The translations under genes were made by a program, and so were the position numbers. This document shows positions 1 through 7,690 of a stretch of DNA of 39,869 nucleotides, one piece after another. Every line of letters starts with the position of its first letter. Position 1 is the first letter of the stretch. The notes under the pieces are model-generated. The model searched no databases. It was not told the DNA's origin and was given only the letters and a program-made list of their open reading frames with translations. Origin of the DNA: Nitrospiria bacterium (lineage in GTDB: Bacteria > Nitrospirota > Nitrospiria > SBBL01 > JAADHI01); NCBI GenBank assembly GCA_945787655.1, contig CALZIJ010000012.1, forward strand, positions 1 through 39,869. Reading direction: 5' to 3'.

Positions 1-34
1 CTTGTCTGATGTTCCACGTGGAACATCAGACAAG
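1..34. promoter_or_regulatory. parS: parS centromere site in a perfect 34-bp palindrome
   Basis: Positions 10-25 read TGTTCCACGTGGAACA, the ParB-binding parS 16-mer known from proteobacteria such as Pseudomonas and Caulobacter. The symmetry continues for nine more bases on each side, so positions 1-34 form one perfect inverted repeat. It lies just past the mnmE stop; in many genomes mnmE is followed by mnmG, rsmG, parA and parB, so an origin-proximal parS is expected here. The flanking symmetry is beyond what ParB needs, so the element may also fold as a hairpin at the end of the mnmE transcript. Confidence 0.9.
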
Positions 35-62
35 GAACCTTGAATGACATTTTAAAACGTGT

Positions 63-1448
63 TCATTTCCCAATGCAAAATTGATTAAATATTTGATCAA
101 AAATATCATCGAGTGTCGTTTCTCCTGTAATTTGACCCAAGGCATCGATGGCTTCTCTTAAATCAATCGCGGGAAATTCAAAAGAGTCCCCGTTTTGACT
201 CGATTTTATCCCTGAAAGGAGTTTTTCTTCAGCGGTTTCAAGTGCAATCTTATGCCGAAGCAAGGCGACAAGGGGTTGTTCTTTTTCAGGTTGCTTGATC
301 AAGTTTGATTTTATATAGATTTTTAATTGGGCTAACCCTTCTTCTGAGACAAGAGAAGTTGAGGTGTATTTAAATTGAGGATGCTTTTGAATGAAGTTAT
401 CGATATCGCCCTGTTTTGGCAGATCCGATTTATTTAACAGGATAATGGTTTTTTCTGGTTGAAGTTTCTTTGCCATATCATGATCTTCAGTGGACGGTTT
501 TTCACTGATATCCAGAACCCATAAGGTTAAATCGGATCGCTCTTGCGCTTTTTGTGCGCGGCGGATACCTTCCTGTTCGATCGGGTGATGACTATTTCGA
601 AAGCCAGCCGTATCAATTAATTTGACGGAAAGTCCTTCAAGTTGAAGGGGTTCTTGTAAAAGATCCCGGGTTGTCCCGGCTTCAGGAGTAACAATGGCCC
701 GGTCTTCTTGCAGAAAATAATTCATCAAGCTGGATTTTCCAACATTTGGGCGGCCTGCGATCACCACGGTAAAGCCTTCTATGATTTGACGTCCCAGATC
801 ATAGTTTGAAATCATTTCGTGAATTTCATCCTTAATCTGTTGAATTTCGGTCACAATTTCTTTGCCGGATTGAACTGGAATGTCCTGATCGCTAAAGTCG
901 ATTGACGCTTCAATTTCGGCGATTATAGCCAGAAGACGTGTCATGAGTGTTTCTATTTTTATGGAAAGACGTCCTTTAAGCTGATCGAGCGCCCATTGAT
1001 GTTGAGAGGTACTTTTTGCGGAGATTAATTCCATGACTGCCTCGGCTTGAGACAAATCCATTTTCCCGGAAAGAAAAGCCCGTTGTGTAAACTCACCTGG
1101 GCGGGCCATCCGTGCTCCCTGGGAAATTAAGGCGGATACAATTTTTTGAAGCAGGAATGGATTGCCGTGGGCTTGTATCTCTAAAATATCCTCTCCGGTA
1201 TAACTGTTAGGGCCATGCATTGGTAAAAAAAGGGCTTGATCAATCAGAGAGTTGTCTATTGGATTGACCACCTCTCCAAAATAGGCGGTGTGTGAGGCCA
1301 TGTTTTGTATTGGCTTAGGGCCTCGGTAGAGTGGAGCAGAAATTTTGAACGTACGCGGTCCACTGATGCGGACAATCCCGATGCTGCCTTCTCCATGAGG
1401 GGTAGCAATCGCGCATATGGTCTCTTTTTCATCATCCGGGTTTTTCAT
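63..1448 (-). CDS. mnmE: tRNA modification GTPase MnmE (TrmE)
   Basis: This 461-residue protein has normal MnmE length. With MnmG it installs the (carboxymethyl)aminomethyl group on the wobble uridine of certain tRNAs, using a folate one-carbon unit. Visible parts in order are the N-terminal tetrahydrofolate-binding domain (roughly 1-120), a helical region, and an inserted Ras-like G domain with P-loop GRPNVGKSS (232-240), DTAG (279-282) and NKSD (339-342). The C-terminal CIGK box carries the catalytic cysteine. It is the last gene of the rpmH-rnpA-yidD-yidC-mnmE series, 22 bp after yidC. All key residues are present, so it should be functional. Confidence 0.97.
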   Translation of the reverse strand: MKNPDDEKETICAIATPHGEGSIGIVRISGPRTFKISAPLYRGPKPIQNMASHTAYFGEVVNPIDNSLIDQALFLPMHGPNSYTGEDILEIQAHGNPFLLQKIVSALISQGARMARPGEFTQRAFLSGKMDLSQAEAVMELISAKSTSQHQWALDQLKGRLSIKIETLMTRLLAIIAEIEASIDFSDQDIPVQSGKEIVTEIQQIKDEIHEMISNYDLGRQIIEGFTVVIAGRPNVGKSSLMNYFLQEDRAIVTPEAGTTRDLLQEPLQLEGLSVKLIDTAGFRNSHHPIEQEGIRRAQKAQERSDLTLWVLDISEKPSTEDHDMAKKLQPEKTIILLNKSDLPKQGDIDNFIQKHPQFKYTSTSLVSEEGLAQLKIYIKSNLIKQPEKEQPLVALLRHKIALETAEEKLLSGIKSSQNGDSFEFPAIDLREAIDALGQITGETTLDDIFDQIFNQFCIGK

Positions 1449-1470
1449 TGAGATCTCTAAGGATGAATTT

Positions 1471-3126
1471 TTATGTCGCCGGGACCTTGGTGTTTTCTTT
1501 GTTGGTCAGATATTGTTGGAGAATCGTGAGAGTATTGTTTACAAGCCAGTAAAGGACCAAACCGGATGGAAAATTGAGAAAGAAAAAGGTATAGATTCCC
1601 GGAAGAAACATCATGATTTTGGCCTGGGTGGGGTCCATCGTGGTTGGAGCCGTATATTGCTGTAAAAACATGGTCGCCCCCATCACAATGGGAAGGACAT
1701 AGTAGGGATCTTTCGCGGAAAGGTCCGTCACCCATAAGAAAAAAGGCGCATGACGAAGCTCAATTGTAGTGTAGAGAATATTATAAAGTGAGATAAAGAC
1801 AGGAATTTGAATAAGAATCGGGAGGCAGCCGCCAAGCGGGTTGACTTTCTCTGTTTTATAAAGTTTCATTAATTCCGCATTCAACTTTTCTTTGTCTTTG
1901 GCCCATTGTTTCCGAATCGCAGCAATCTTGGGTTGAATGGTCGACATGGCCTTCATAGATTTGATACTTTTTTGTGTAATAGGAAAAAAGAGGGCTTTAA
2001 TTAACACCGTAATCAGAATGATGGCGATACCATAATTTTCTGTAAACTGGTAGAAAAACCGAAGTAAATAAAACAGCGGTTTTGCGATCATGCGTACGGG
2101 TAATAAACTCCCAAAAACAAACCAGCCAAAATCGATACTTTCGTCCAGATTGACGTTCAAGCCACTGAGACGGTCATACTCTTTAGGACCGGCGTACATT
2201 GAAAAACTGTGGGTATTTATTCCACTATTGGGATTAAGCTGAATTTCAGCAGAAATGGCTTCATCCCCCAGTTTTTTAAAAAGCACAGAGCCAACACTTG
2301 AATCACGAGGGATTAATGCGCTGATAAAGTATTTGTCTTCCAGGCCAAACCATTTTGTATCGCCAGAATACGAGGCAACATCTGTTTCCATCTTTTTAGG
2401 AATATTACGAATGACTTCATTATCAATTAAACCGATGGAGCCCGCCGTTCGACCGATTTGTTCACCCCAGTCGTGGATGCCAAAATTAGACCCCAGTGAA
2501 AGCGCGTAGGGTTGATCCACGTTTTCTGTAGAGACATTTAATTCGACAAGGTATGTGTTGTTGGAAAAAGTCAGCTCTTTGGTGATTTTTGAGCCGTCGG
2601 CGCGCACAGTCTGCAGCTTGACAGTGCCCTTGGGGGTTCCGTTTGATAATTGAAGCGTGGAGTCATCCAAAGTATAGATTTGCTTGTCCTCATTCGGCAG
2701 CGTAAAGGCCAGAGGAAAGCGGCTGGTTTCGACAGGGATGAGCTGAATCGGCTCTTCTATTTCACTTTCTTCCTTTTTCTCGGTGTAGGTCTTCAGTTCC
2801 CATTTTTTGATGACTCCGCCATGGTTTGACAAAGTGACTCGAAAGAGATCGCCTTCGATAATTTTAAGTTTTTCAGAAACATCGGAGGCGATCTCAGGTA
2901 AAGTTGGTTCCGATGTTGCGGTGTCATCTGCAGCGGGGAGCTTGTCTCCGGGTGTCTCATTATTTTGAACAGAAGGGGCTGGTGCGGGCGTTGTTTGTGG
3001 TGCGGTTTCTTGTTGTGGAGACACGGGTGTTGTTGGTGCGACGCCTGTCATCTTGCCAATAAAAAAAGGGTACACAAAAATAATTAAAAGAGAGATGACA
3101 ATAAAAACCACAAGCCGTTTTTCCAT
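1471..3126 (-). CDS. yidC: Membrane protein insertase YidC
   Basis: YidC inserts and folds inner-membrane proteins, alone or with SecYEG. The 551 residues show an N-terminal membrane anchor (about 5-25) and a Pro/Thr/Gln-rich linker. A large periplasmic P2 domain with beta-supersandwich character follows to about residue 345. The five-helix insertase core comes last, including the segment NYGIAIILITVLIKALFFP and the cytoplasmic charged loop after it. The large P2 domain is typical of diderm bacteria. It sits 34 bp after yidD in the conserved rpmH-rnpA-yidD-yidC order. The tail is short and moderately charged. Confidence 0.97.
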   Translation of the reverse strand: MEKRLVVFIVISLLIIFVYPFFIGKMTGVAPTTPVSPQQETAPQTTPAPAPSVQNNETPGDKLPAADDTATSEPTLPEIASDVSEKLKIIEGDLFRVTLSNHGGVIKKWELKTYTEKKEESEIEEPIQLIPVETSRFPLAFTLPNEDKQIYTLDDSTLQLSNGTPKGTVKLQTVRADGSKITKELTFSNNTYLVELNVSTENVDQPYALSLGSNFGIHDWGEQIGRTAGSIGLIDNEVIRNIPKKMETDVASYSGDTKWFGLEDKYFISALIPRDSSVGSVLFKKLGDEAISAEIQLNPNSGINTHSFSMYAGPKEYDRLSGLNVNLDESIDFGWFVFGSLLPVRMIAKPLFYLLRFFYQFTENYGIAIILITVLIKALFFPITQKSIKSMKAMSTIQPKIAAIRKQWAKDKEKLNAELMKLYKTEKVNPLGGCLPILIQIPVFISLYNILYTTIELRHAPFFLWVTDLSAKDPYYVLPIVMGATMFLQQYTAPTTMDPTQAKIMMFLPGIYTFFFLNFPSGLVLYWLVNNTLTILQQYLTNKENTKVPAT

Positions 3127-3160
3127 AAAAAACGAAGTTCCTTACGCTAGAATTGGAGGG

Positions 3161-3373
3161 TTATTTGACCGGATCGTATCCACCCGTACAAAAAGGGTGA
3201 CACCGAAGAAGGCGTTTTAACGTAGAAAAAAGCCCGAAAAACAAGCCATGCCGTTGGACGGATTGAATGGCATAGGATGAGCAGGACGGGTAAAAACGAC
3301 ACAACGGGGGAAGAACCGGTGAGATACACCGTTGATAAAATATAACAATACGGGTGAAGACTAAGGCCATCAT
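3161..3373 (-). CDS. yidD: Membrane protein insertion efficiency factor YidD
   Basis: A 70-residue YidD protein with the family signature cysteines: YQRCISP near residue 15, FYPSCSSYA near residue 30 and the C-terminal [11 protein letters not shown] motif. YidD is a small, peripherally membrane-associated protein that aids YidC-dependent insertion. Its start is one base after the rnpA stop, so the two are almost certainly translationally coupled. The protein ends in PVK right after the motif, so it is on the short side but complete. Confidence 0.95.
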   Translation of the reverse strand: MMALVFTRIVIFYQRCISPVLPPLCRFYPSCSSYAIQSVQRHGLFFGLFSTLKRLLRCHPFCTGGYDPVK

Positions 3374-3374
3374 T

Positions 3375-3746
3375 TTAATGCAACAGACCCTCTTCGGCTA
3401 AGCATTGTTTAAGCAGAGGAACCACTTGGTTTGTGCCCAGCCCTTTTCCACCCCTTCTGGGAATAATAATCACGTTGACTCCTCGAAGCATCTCTTTCAT
3501 TTGATGCAAAGCGGCCCGAAAAACCCGTTTTGCCCGATTGCGCTCTACAGCTTTCCCGTAATGTTTTCTCATATGAATGGCGTAATACGCATCTTGTGAA
3601 TGATTAAACAGAAAAAATAAAACAAACTGATTCGTAACAATTTTTCGACCGTTCTGTTTGACCTCTAAAACCTGATCTCTCTGTGTGAGCCGACAAAGCC
3701 GGGTTTTAGACGGATAGGCGTTTACGGCCTTTGGCTCTTCTACGAT
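3375..3746 (-). CDS. rnpA: Ribonuclease P protein component, non-canonical start
   Basis: RnpA is the protein subunit of RNase P, which matures tRNA 5' ends. The RNR core is clear: [19 protein letters not shown]. The first ATG in this frame (3572) falls inside that core. The open frame continues upstream with the expected N-terminal elements [12 protein letters not shown] and FVLFFLF, up to a stop at 3750-3752. Between that stop and the conserved region there is no ATG, GTG, TTG or CTG. ATC at 3744-3746, about 8 nt after a GGAGAG, is the best-placed near-cognate start and gives 123 residues, the usual size. This start overlaps the end of rpmH by 41 nt. A sequence error or another unusual start is possible; the gene identity is firm. 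Confidence 0.85.
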   Translation of the reverse strand: MVEEPKAVNAYPSKTRLCRLTQRDQVLEVKQNGRKIVTNQFVLFFLFNHSQDAYYAIHMRKHYGKAVERNRAKRVFRAALHQMKEMLRGVNVIIIPRRGGKGLGTNQVVPLLKQCLAEEGLLH

Positions 3747-3843
3747 TAATCACTCTCCGGCCACTTGAGGTTTCCATTCTTTTTCTAAAACCATGCGTCC
3801 GTTTTCTTTTTAAATTACTGGGTTGACGAAAGGTAAATGACAT
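3706..3843 (-). CDS. rpmH: Ribosomal protein bL34
   Basis: A 45-residue, very basic protein with the universal L34 pattern: [19 protein letters not shown] at the start and [17 protein letters not shown] at the end. It is a structural protein of the large ribosomal subunit. The start ATG at 3841-3843 follows a good Shine-Dalgarno (AAGGAG). It heads the conserved rpmH-rnpA-yidD-yidC-mnmE cluster. Its 3' end overlaps the 5' part of rnpA in another frame. Confidence 0.96.
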   Translation of the reverse strand: MSFTFRQPSNLKRKRTHGFRKRMETSSGRRVINRRRAKGRKRLSV

Positions 3844-3872
3844 ACAATACTCCTTATTTTAATAGACCCTAC

Positions 3873-3901
3873 ATGATCTTAAATTTATTGTGTCTTGTCA
3901 A
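3873..3901 (-). promoter_or_regulatory. Probable sigma-70 promoter of the rpmH operon
   Basis: On the minus strand a perfect TTGACA -35 box (3896-3901) lies 17 bp before a weak -10 (GATCAT, 3873-3878), about 30 nt ahead of the rpmH ATG. The -35 overlaps a dyad with arms TTGTGTCT and AGACACAA (3888-3914), which could be an operator or part of the upstream gene's transcription end. Confidence 0.45.
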
Positions 3902-3951
3902 GCTTGAGACACAACTTCCGGTGATTTAAAGGAGAAAGGCGCGGTTATTGT

Positions 3952-4740
3952 TTATGGCAGAGGTGTTTGCACGGTCTGAATGACATTTAAGTTCAAGTCC
4001 TTCGCCAAGGCCAAGGCATCATTGATATTTGCGGTCACTTGATGGGGGTGGTGTGCGTCGGCATTGCAAATCACCTGGATATCGTATTCAGAGGCCATTT
4101 CCCAGAATGGTCTCCAGGGATAGGGATTTGGCCGGGTTTTGGAGGGGGAACGGTGGGCTTTTCGAAAGCCATTACCATTGATTTCCAGAGGAGTCCTTGT
4201 CTTTTCAGCCGCTTCAAGAATATCGCGTGAACACGCTGTTAAATCATCGTTCCATGTTTCATGACTGCATCCAAAAATATCAGGATGAGCGATGAAGGCA
4301 AAGAGGCCGGTTTCCATCATGTTGGCCAGGTAATGTCCGTAGGCCGACAGGGCCGACGCGGTATCCAGATCAGAAAAGGAATTCAACCATGTTCCATTTA
4401 GCGGCGTATAGTGACCTGCCCCAATTAAATAGTGAAATCCGCGTTGACCCAGCAGTTCATCCTGGTAATAACGATGATAGACCGCATCGTATTCGCATTC
4501 CATGCCTTTTAGGATTTGCATATCCGGGAATTGTTGCTGCGCGGTTTCAATGGCGGCTTCGTATTCGTCCAATTGATCGAAAGACATCCGGACTTCCGGC
4601 CAACGATTATCCGGCAGGGCAACGTGATCCGAAATTCCCAGCACGCGGCTCCCTTGCCGGAAGGCCGCCTCAGCATAATCCAGGGCATCCCCTGTGGCAT
4701 GCTGGCACCGAAAGGTATGCGTGTGAAAGTTTGGGGTCAT
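3952..4740 (-). CDS. PHP-domain histidinol-phosphatase (HisJ/HisK type)
   Basis: A 262-residue PHP-superfamily metal-dependent phosphoesterase. Metal ligands are visible as HTHTFRCQHATG (from residue 6), GISDH, KGMECEY, IAHPD and NADAHHP. The order and spacing match histidinol-phosphatases of the HisK/HisJ family, which dephosphorylate L-histidinol phosphate in histidine biosynthesis. No other his gene is nearby, so the substrate is inferred from family only. The ATG overlaps the stop of the upstream thiol peroxidase by four bases (ATGA), indicating translational coupling. Confidence 0.85.
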   Translation of the reverse strand: MTPNFHTHTFRCQHATGDALDYAEAAFRQGSRVLGISDHVALPDNRWPEVRMSFDQLDEYEAAIETAQQQFPDMQILKGMECEYDAVYHRYYQDELLGQRGFHYLIGAGHYTPLNGTWLNSFSDLDTASALSAYGHYLANMMETGLFAFIAHPDIFGCSHETWNDDLTACSRDILEAAEKTRTPLEINGNGFRKAHRSPSKTRPNPYPWRPFWEMASEYDIQVICNADAHHPHQVTANINDALALAKDLNLNVIQTVQTPLP

Positions 4741-5369
4741 CCTGTCGGCCGCTTTGCCAAATCTATGGCTTTGGCAAAGGCCTTTTCCATATCGGGCAGG
4801 TGGGTGATTTCGGGGACCACCTGGATATATTGGATAACCCCCTGTTGATCGACGAGAATGACAGAACGGGCAAGCAGCATCGGGCCATCGATCAACAAGC
4901 CGGTGGATTTGCCAAAATCACCCGCTTTATAGTCGGAGAGATATTGAATATCGGTCAGTTTCGCCTCTTCGGCGAAACGCATTTGCGCAAAGGGCGTGTC
5001 ACGGCTGATGGTCATCCGAACGATATTTTTAGGAAGCTTATCCCCTTCTTCTCCCAAATAATGCGTTTGGGCCTCACACACCTTTGTATCAATAGAAGGC
5101 ACAATGCTCAACAACAGAACTTTTCCGCGCAAACCATCCTCATTCACGCCGGACATCGATGCAGCATCCACGAGGTGTTTGAGGGACATTTTTTGGCCCA
5201 CCGCAATCGGAGTGCCGATGAGCGAAAGCGGGGTGCCTTTGCGCGCAACCTGAGTGCCGGGTGAAACGCTGCCAAAGTCCACTTTCATCTGTGCGCGATG
5301 GGCTGCGCAGGCGGTCAAAAAAAATGAAACGGCGCAAACAGTAAAAACCTTGAAAATGGTTCTATTCAT
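4737..5369 (-). CDS. Lipoprotein thiol peroxidase (Tpx-like), 1-Cys
   Basis: A 210-residue peroxiredoxin of the Tpx subfamily carried on a lipoprotein signal: a hydrophobic N-terminus ending in LTAC, with the lipidated cysteine near residue 21. The peroxidatic motif SIDTKVCEAQT is intact and should reduce hydroperoxides. In E. coli Tpx the resolving cysteine lies in a RFC motif after SADLPFAQ; here the same place reads SRDTPFAQMRFAEEA, so it is alanine and no other cysteine follows. The protein should therefore act as a 1-Cys peroxidase. Tpx is normally cytoplasmic or periplasmic and soluble; membrane anchoring is unusual. A strong GGAGG precedes the ATG. It overlaps the PHP phosphatase by 4 nt. 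Confidence 0.88.
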   Translation of the reverse strand: MNRTIFKVFTVCAVSFFLTACAAHRAQMKVDFGSVSPGTQVARKGTPLSLIGTPIAVGQKMSLKHLVDAASMSGVNEDGLRGKVLLLSIVPSIDTKVCEAQTHYLGEEGDKLPKNIVRMTISRDTPFAQMRFAEEAKLTDIQYLSDYKAGDFGKSTGLLIDGPMLLARSVILVDQQGVIQYIQVVPEITHLPDMEKAFAKAIDLAKRPTG

Positions 5370-5439
5370 GAGTGACCTCCGAAAAATGTGTGTTTTTCAA
5401 AGCAGATATAGTTCTGTCTTTCGATATTATTAAATCAGG

Positions 5440-5925
5440 CTACTCCGACAATGCGGTTTCAATGGCGTGAACGAGGGTTTCAGATTCGGGTGCGGTTTTC
5501 GGAGAAAAACGCTGTCGGACCGTCCCGTCTTTTCCAACAAGAAATTTTTCGAAATTCCAGGAAATGTCACCGGGAAAGGCCGCCTCCTCACCCGCCAGGA
5601 CGGTATAAAGGGGATGCCTGTTTTCTCCGTTTACATCAATTTTTTCGGTCAAGGGAAAGGTCACTTGATAGTTGTTTTTGCAAAAATTTGAAATTTCAGA
5701 GGCGGTACCGGGTTCTTGTCCCGCAAACTGGTTACAGGGGAGTCCGATGACTGAAAAGCCTCGGGCTGCATATTGGTTCTGCAGTGTTTGAAGCCCGGCA
5801 TATTGCGGCGTCAAACCGCATTGACTTGCGACATTGGTGAACAAAAGCACATGCCCTTTATAAGTTGATAAAGGGAGAGCGTGACCTTCAATACTGGTGA
5901 GTTCAAAATCGTAAATGCTGCTCAT
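5440..5925 (-). CDS. Glutathione peroxidase-family thiol peroxidase
   Basis: A 161-residue GPx-fold protein with no signal peptide, so cytoplasmic. The peroxidatic cysteine is in NVASQCGLT, followed by the family motif LPCNQFAGQEPG (Gln) and WNFEKFLV (Trp, Asn), completing the catalytic tetrad in its cysteine form. A further cysteine in ISNFCKNNY sits where thioredoxin-dependent bacterial GPx enzymes have the resolving cysteine. It probably reduces hydrogen and lipid peroxides with thioredoxin rather than glutathione. AAAGGAG precedes the ATG. With the Tpx lipoprotein 70 bp downstream it forms a peroxide-defence pair. Confidence 0.93.
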   Translation of the reverse strand: MSSIYDFELTSIEGHALPLSTYKGHVLLFTNVASQCGLTPQYAGLQTLQNQYAARGFSVIGLPCNQFAGQEPGTASEISNFCKNNYQVTFPLTEKIDVNGENRHPLYTVLAGEEAAFPGDISWNFEKFLVGKDGTVRQRFSPKTAPESETLVHAIETALSE

Positions 5926-6024
5926 CTTTTCTCCTTTTTATCCCGTATGCGCCGAAAGGAAGCTAATATATGACCCTGTATTTTCAAAGGTGGTCACCGC
6001 AGTGTGGGCAATAAACGGTGTGGC

Positions 6025-6108
6025 TTAATTACGGTGGGTAAATATAAACAAGGCCCCCATGATGACCACGAAAACAACAATACTGATGATGTTTTTATAT
6101 TCTTCCAT
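6025..6108 (-). CDS. Tiny single-span membrane protein (27 aa), tentative
   Basis: An ATG-started ORF of 27 residues beginning MEEYKNIIS, followed by a hydrophobic span and ending FTHRN. An AGGGAA precedes the start by about 6 nt, and a TTGACT box lies about 60 bp upstream of the start. It resembles in size and layout the small accessory subunits of respiratory oxidases, but no oxidase gene is nearby, so no function is assigned. It is tandem with the 46-residue ORF upstream. Confidence 0.4.
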   Translation of the reverse strand: MEEYKNIISIVVFVVIMGALFIFTHRN

Positions 6109-6230
6109 ACCCAATTCCCTGAAAAGACGTCTAATGATGAAATGGTATGCCTGTGTGATGGTGAAAGTCAATGCGCTGAGGACGGCGTTATTTCAGGGAA
6201 AGGAAAGAGATCGGAGGAAAGGGTCTTGAT

Positions 6231-6371
6231 TTAGGCCGCCCGTTTTTCGTCCGGGACGGTTTTCTGTTTTTTATCGGCGGATTCGTTTCTTTTGATGTAA
6301 TACAGCCCTGTTAAAAAAGAAAAAATGGGAAGTCCGATACCTAGAATAAGAACAATGATGGCAGTGTTCAT
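6231..6371 (-). CDS. Small membrane protein (46 aa), unknown
   Basis: A 46-residue ORF: one transmembrane segment (about residues 3-25, with LILGIGLPIFSFLTGLYY), then a charged cytoplasmic-type tail rich in Lys, Glu and Asp. The clear split between a hydrophobic span and a charged tail suggests a real small protein rather than chance. The Shine-Dalgarno is weak. It lies in the otherwise gene-poor stretch between the glutathione peroxidase and the OYE-family reductase. Confidence 0.5.
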   Translation of the reverse strand: MNTAIIVLILGIGLPIFSFLTGLYYIKRNESADKKQKTVPDEKRAA

Positions 6372-6490
6372 GGGGTTTCTGCTCACTTATATCTTATGTG
6401 GAAATTTCGGGTGGATTTACTGGAAAATTGAAATCACCCTTTGAGTTAAGTGTACCCGATCTCTCAAACGATGTCTGGTGTGCCTTTAAA

Positions 6491-6525
6491 GCGGCGCTGC
6501 CCGGTAAGGTCTGGGGCAGCGCCGC
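6491..6525 (-). terminator. Hairpin terminator after the OYE reductase gene
   Basis: Arms GCGGCGCTGCCC (6491-6502) and GGGCAGCGCCGC (6514-6525) form a perfect 12-bp GC-rich stem with an 11-nt loop. On the minus strand it is followed by TTTAAA, a short T-tract. It lies about 37 bp past the reductase stop, so it probably ends the exporter operon transcript. Confidence 0.65.
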
Positions 6526-6561
6526 CGGAATAATACAGATGGGTTCGGAGGGGCGGGGTTT

Positions 6562-7656
6562 TTATTCTTTAAGGCCAGGGTAGTCCGTATATCCTTTTTC
6601 GTCCCCGCCGTAAAAGGTATTGGGGTCGGGCGTATTGAGCGGAGTGCCCTTTTTAAAACGGGCCGGAAGATCCGGATTCGCAAGAAAAAGCTGGGCATAA
6701 GAAATCAGATCAGCTGTGCCGGACCCGATGGCGGCCTCGGATCGCTTTAGATCATAACCGGCATTGGCGATATACAGGCCGTCGAAGTTTTTCCTCAATG
6801 CCGGATAATCAAATGTTTCGACGGATTCCAGCGTTTCAACAACGTGGAGATAAGCCAAAGGGCGCATACTGAGCTGCCGGGCCATAAAATTAAAAGTCTT
6901 TTGCGGGTTGGAGTCCGACATACTGTTGAAGCTGCCACCGGGAGAAAGTCGGACCCCGACACGGTCCTCGCCCCAAACGTCGATAACGGCGTCAGTGACA
7001 GCGAGCGGAAAGCGCGCCCTGTTTTCGAGGGAGCCGCCGTATTGGTCTTTCCGGTGATTTGTGCCGTCTCGAATGAACTGATCCACCAGATAGCCGTTGG
7101 CCCCGTGGATTTCAACGCCGTCAAAACCCGCTGTCAGCGCATTTTTAGCACCCTCCCGGAATTGCGCGACAATGCCGGGAATTTCGTCGGTTTCAAGCGC
7201 ACGGGGGGTGACAAAGGGCTGCAAGCCCTCATAGGTAAAAGATTCCCCCTCAGGTTTGATCGCCGAAGGCGCCACAGGGAGGCCGCCGCCCGGTTGATAT
7301 GAGGGGTGTGAAATGCGTCCTACGTGCCACAATTGTAAAAAGATCAGCCCTCCTTTTTCGTGGACAGCCTCTGTAATCTTTTTCCAGCCCTCAACCTGTG
7401 TTTTACTGTGGATGCCCGGCGTCACCGGATAGCCCATGCCTTGTTGGGAGACTTGTGATCCCTCCGTAATGATCAGGCCGGCCGAGGCCCGCTGCGTGTA
7501 ATAAATGACATTCATGGCTTGCGGGACATTGTCCGGGGCCAGCGCGCGGTCGCGGGTCATGGGGGCCATCACCATGCGGTTTTTTAAAGTATACGGCCCC
7601 ATTTTAATGGGTGAAAACAGATTGGTTGAAGTGGATGAATCCTGGGGTGTACTCAT
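6562..7656 (-). CDS. Old yellow enzyme-family NADH:flavin oxidoreductase
   Basis: A 364-residue FMN-dependent TIM-barrel enzyme of the old yellow enzyme family (N-ethylmaleimide reductase / xenobiotic reductase group), which reduces activated double bonds, nitro compounds and electrophiles. Visible are the N-terminal FMN-binding start LFSPIKMGPYTLKNRMVMAPMT, FLQLWHVGR, EIHGANGYLVDQFIRDGTN (substrate His and Asn) and RVGVRLSPGG. An ATG at 7656 with AAGGAGG in front is the best start; upstream in-frame codons give a non-family extension. It lies 34 bp after the outer-membrane gene of the exporter operon and is probably co-transcribed. A TetR regulator next to an OYE recalls nemR-nemA, so electrophile sensing is plausible. 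Confidence 0.93.
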   Translation of the reverse strand: MSTPQDSSTSTNLFSPIKMGPYTLKNRMVMAPMTRDRALAPDNVPQAMNVIYYTQRASAGLIITEGSQVSQQGMGYPVTPGIHSKTQVEGWKKITEAVHEKGGLIFLQLWHVGRISHPSYQPGGGLPVAPSAIKPEGESFTYEGLQPFVTPRALETDEIPGIVAQFREGAKNALTAGFDGVEIHGANGYLVDQFIRDGTNHRKDQYGGSLENRARFPLAVTDAVIDVWGEDRVGVRLSPGGSFNSMSDSNPQKTFNFMARQLSMRPLAYLHVVETLESVETFDYPALRKNFDGLYIANAGYDLKRSEAAIGSGTADLISYAQLFLANPDLPARFKKGTPLNTPDPNTFYGGDEKGYTDYPGLKE

Positions 7657-7690
7657 CGTGGTTTTCCTCCTTATGAAAGATGGATTTACA

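Noticed and set aside
4389-5264. Long plus-strand open frame of 291 codons
   Set aside because: It lies opposite the well-supported thiol peroxidase and PHP phosphatase genes and has no family features.
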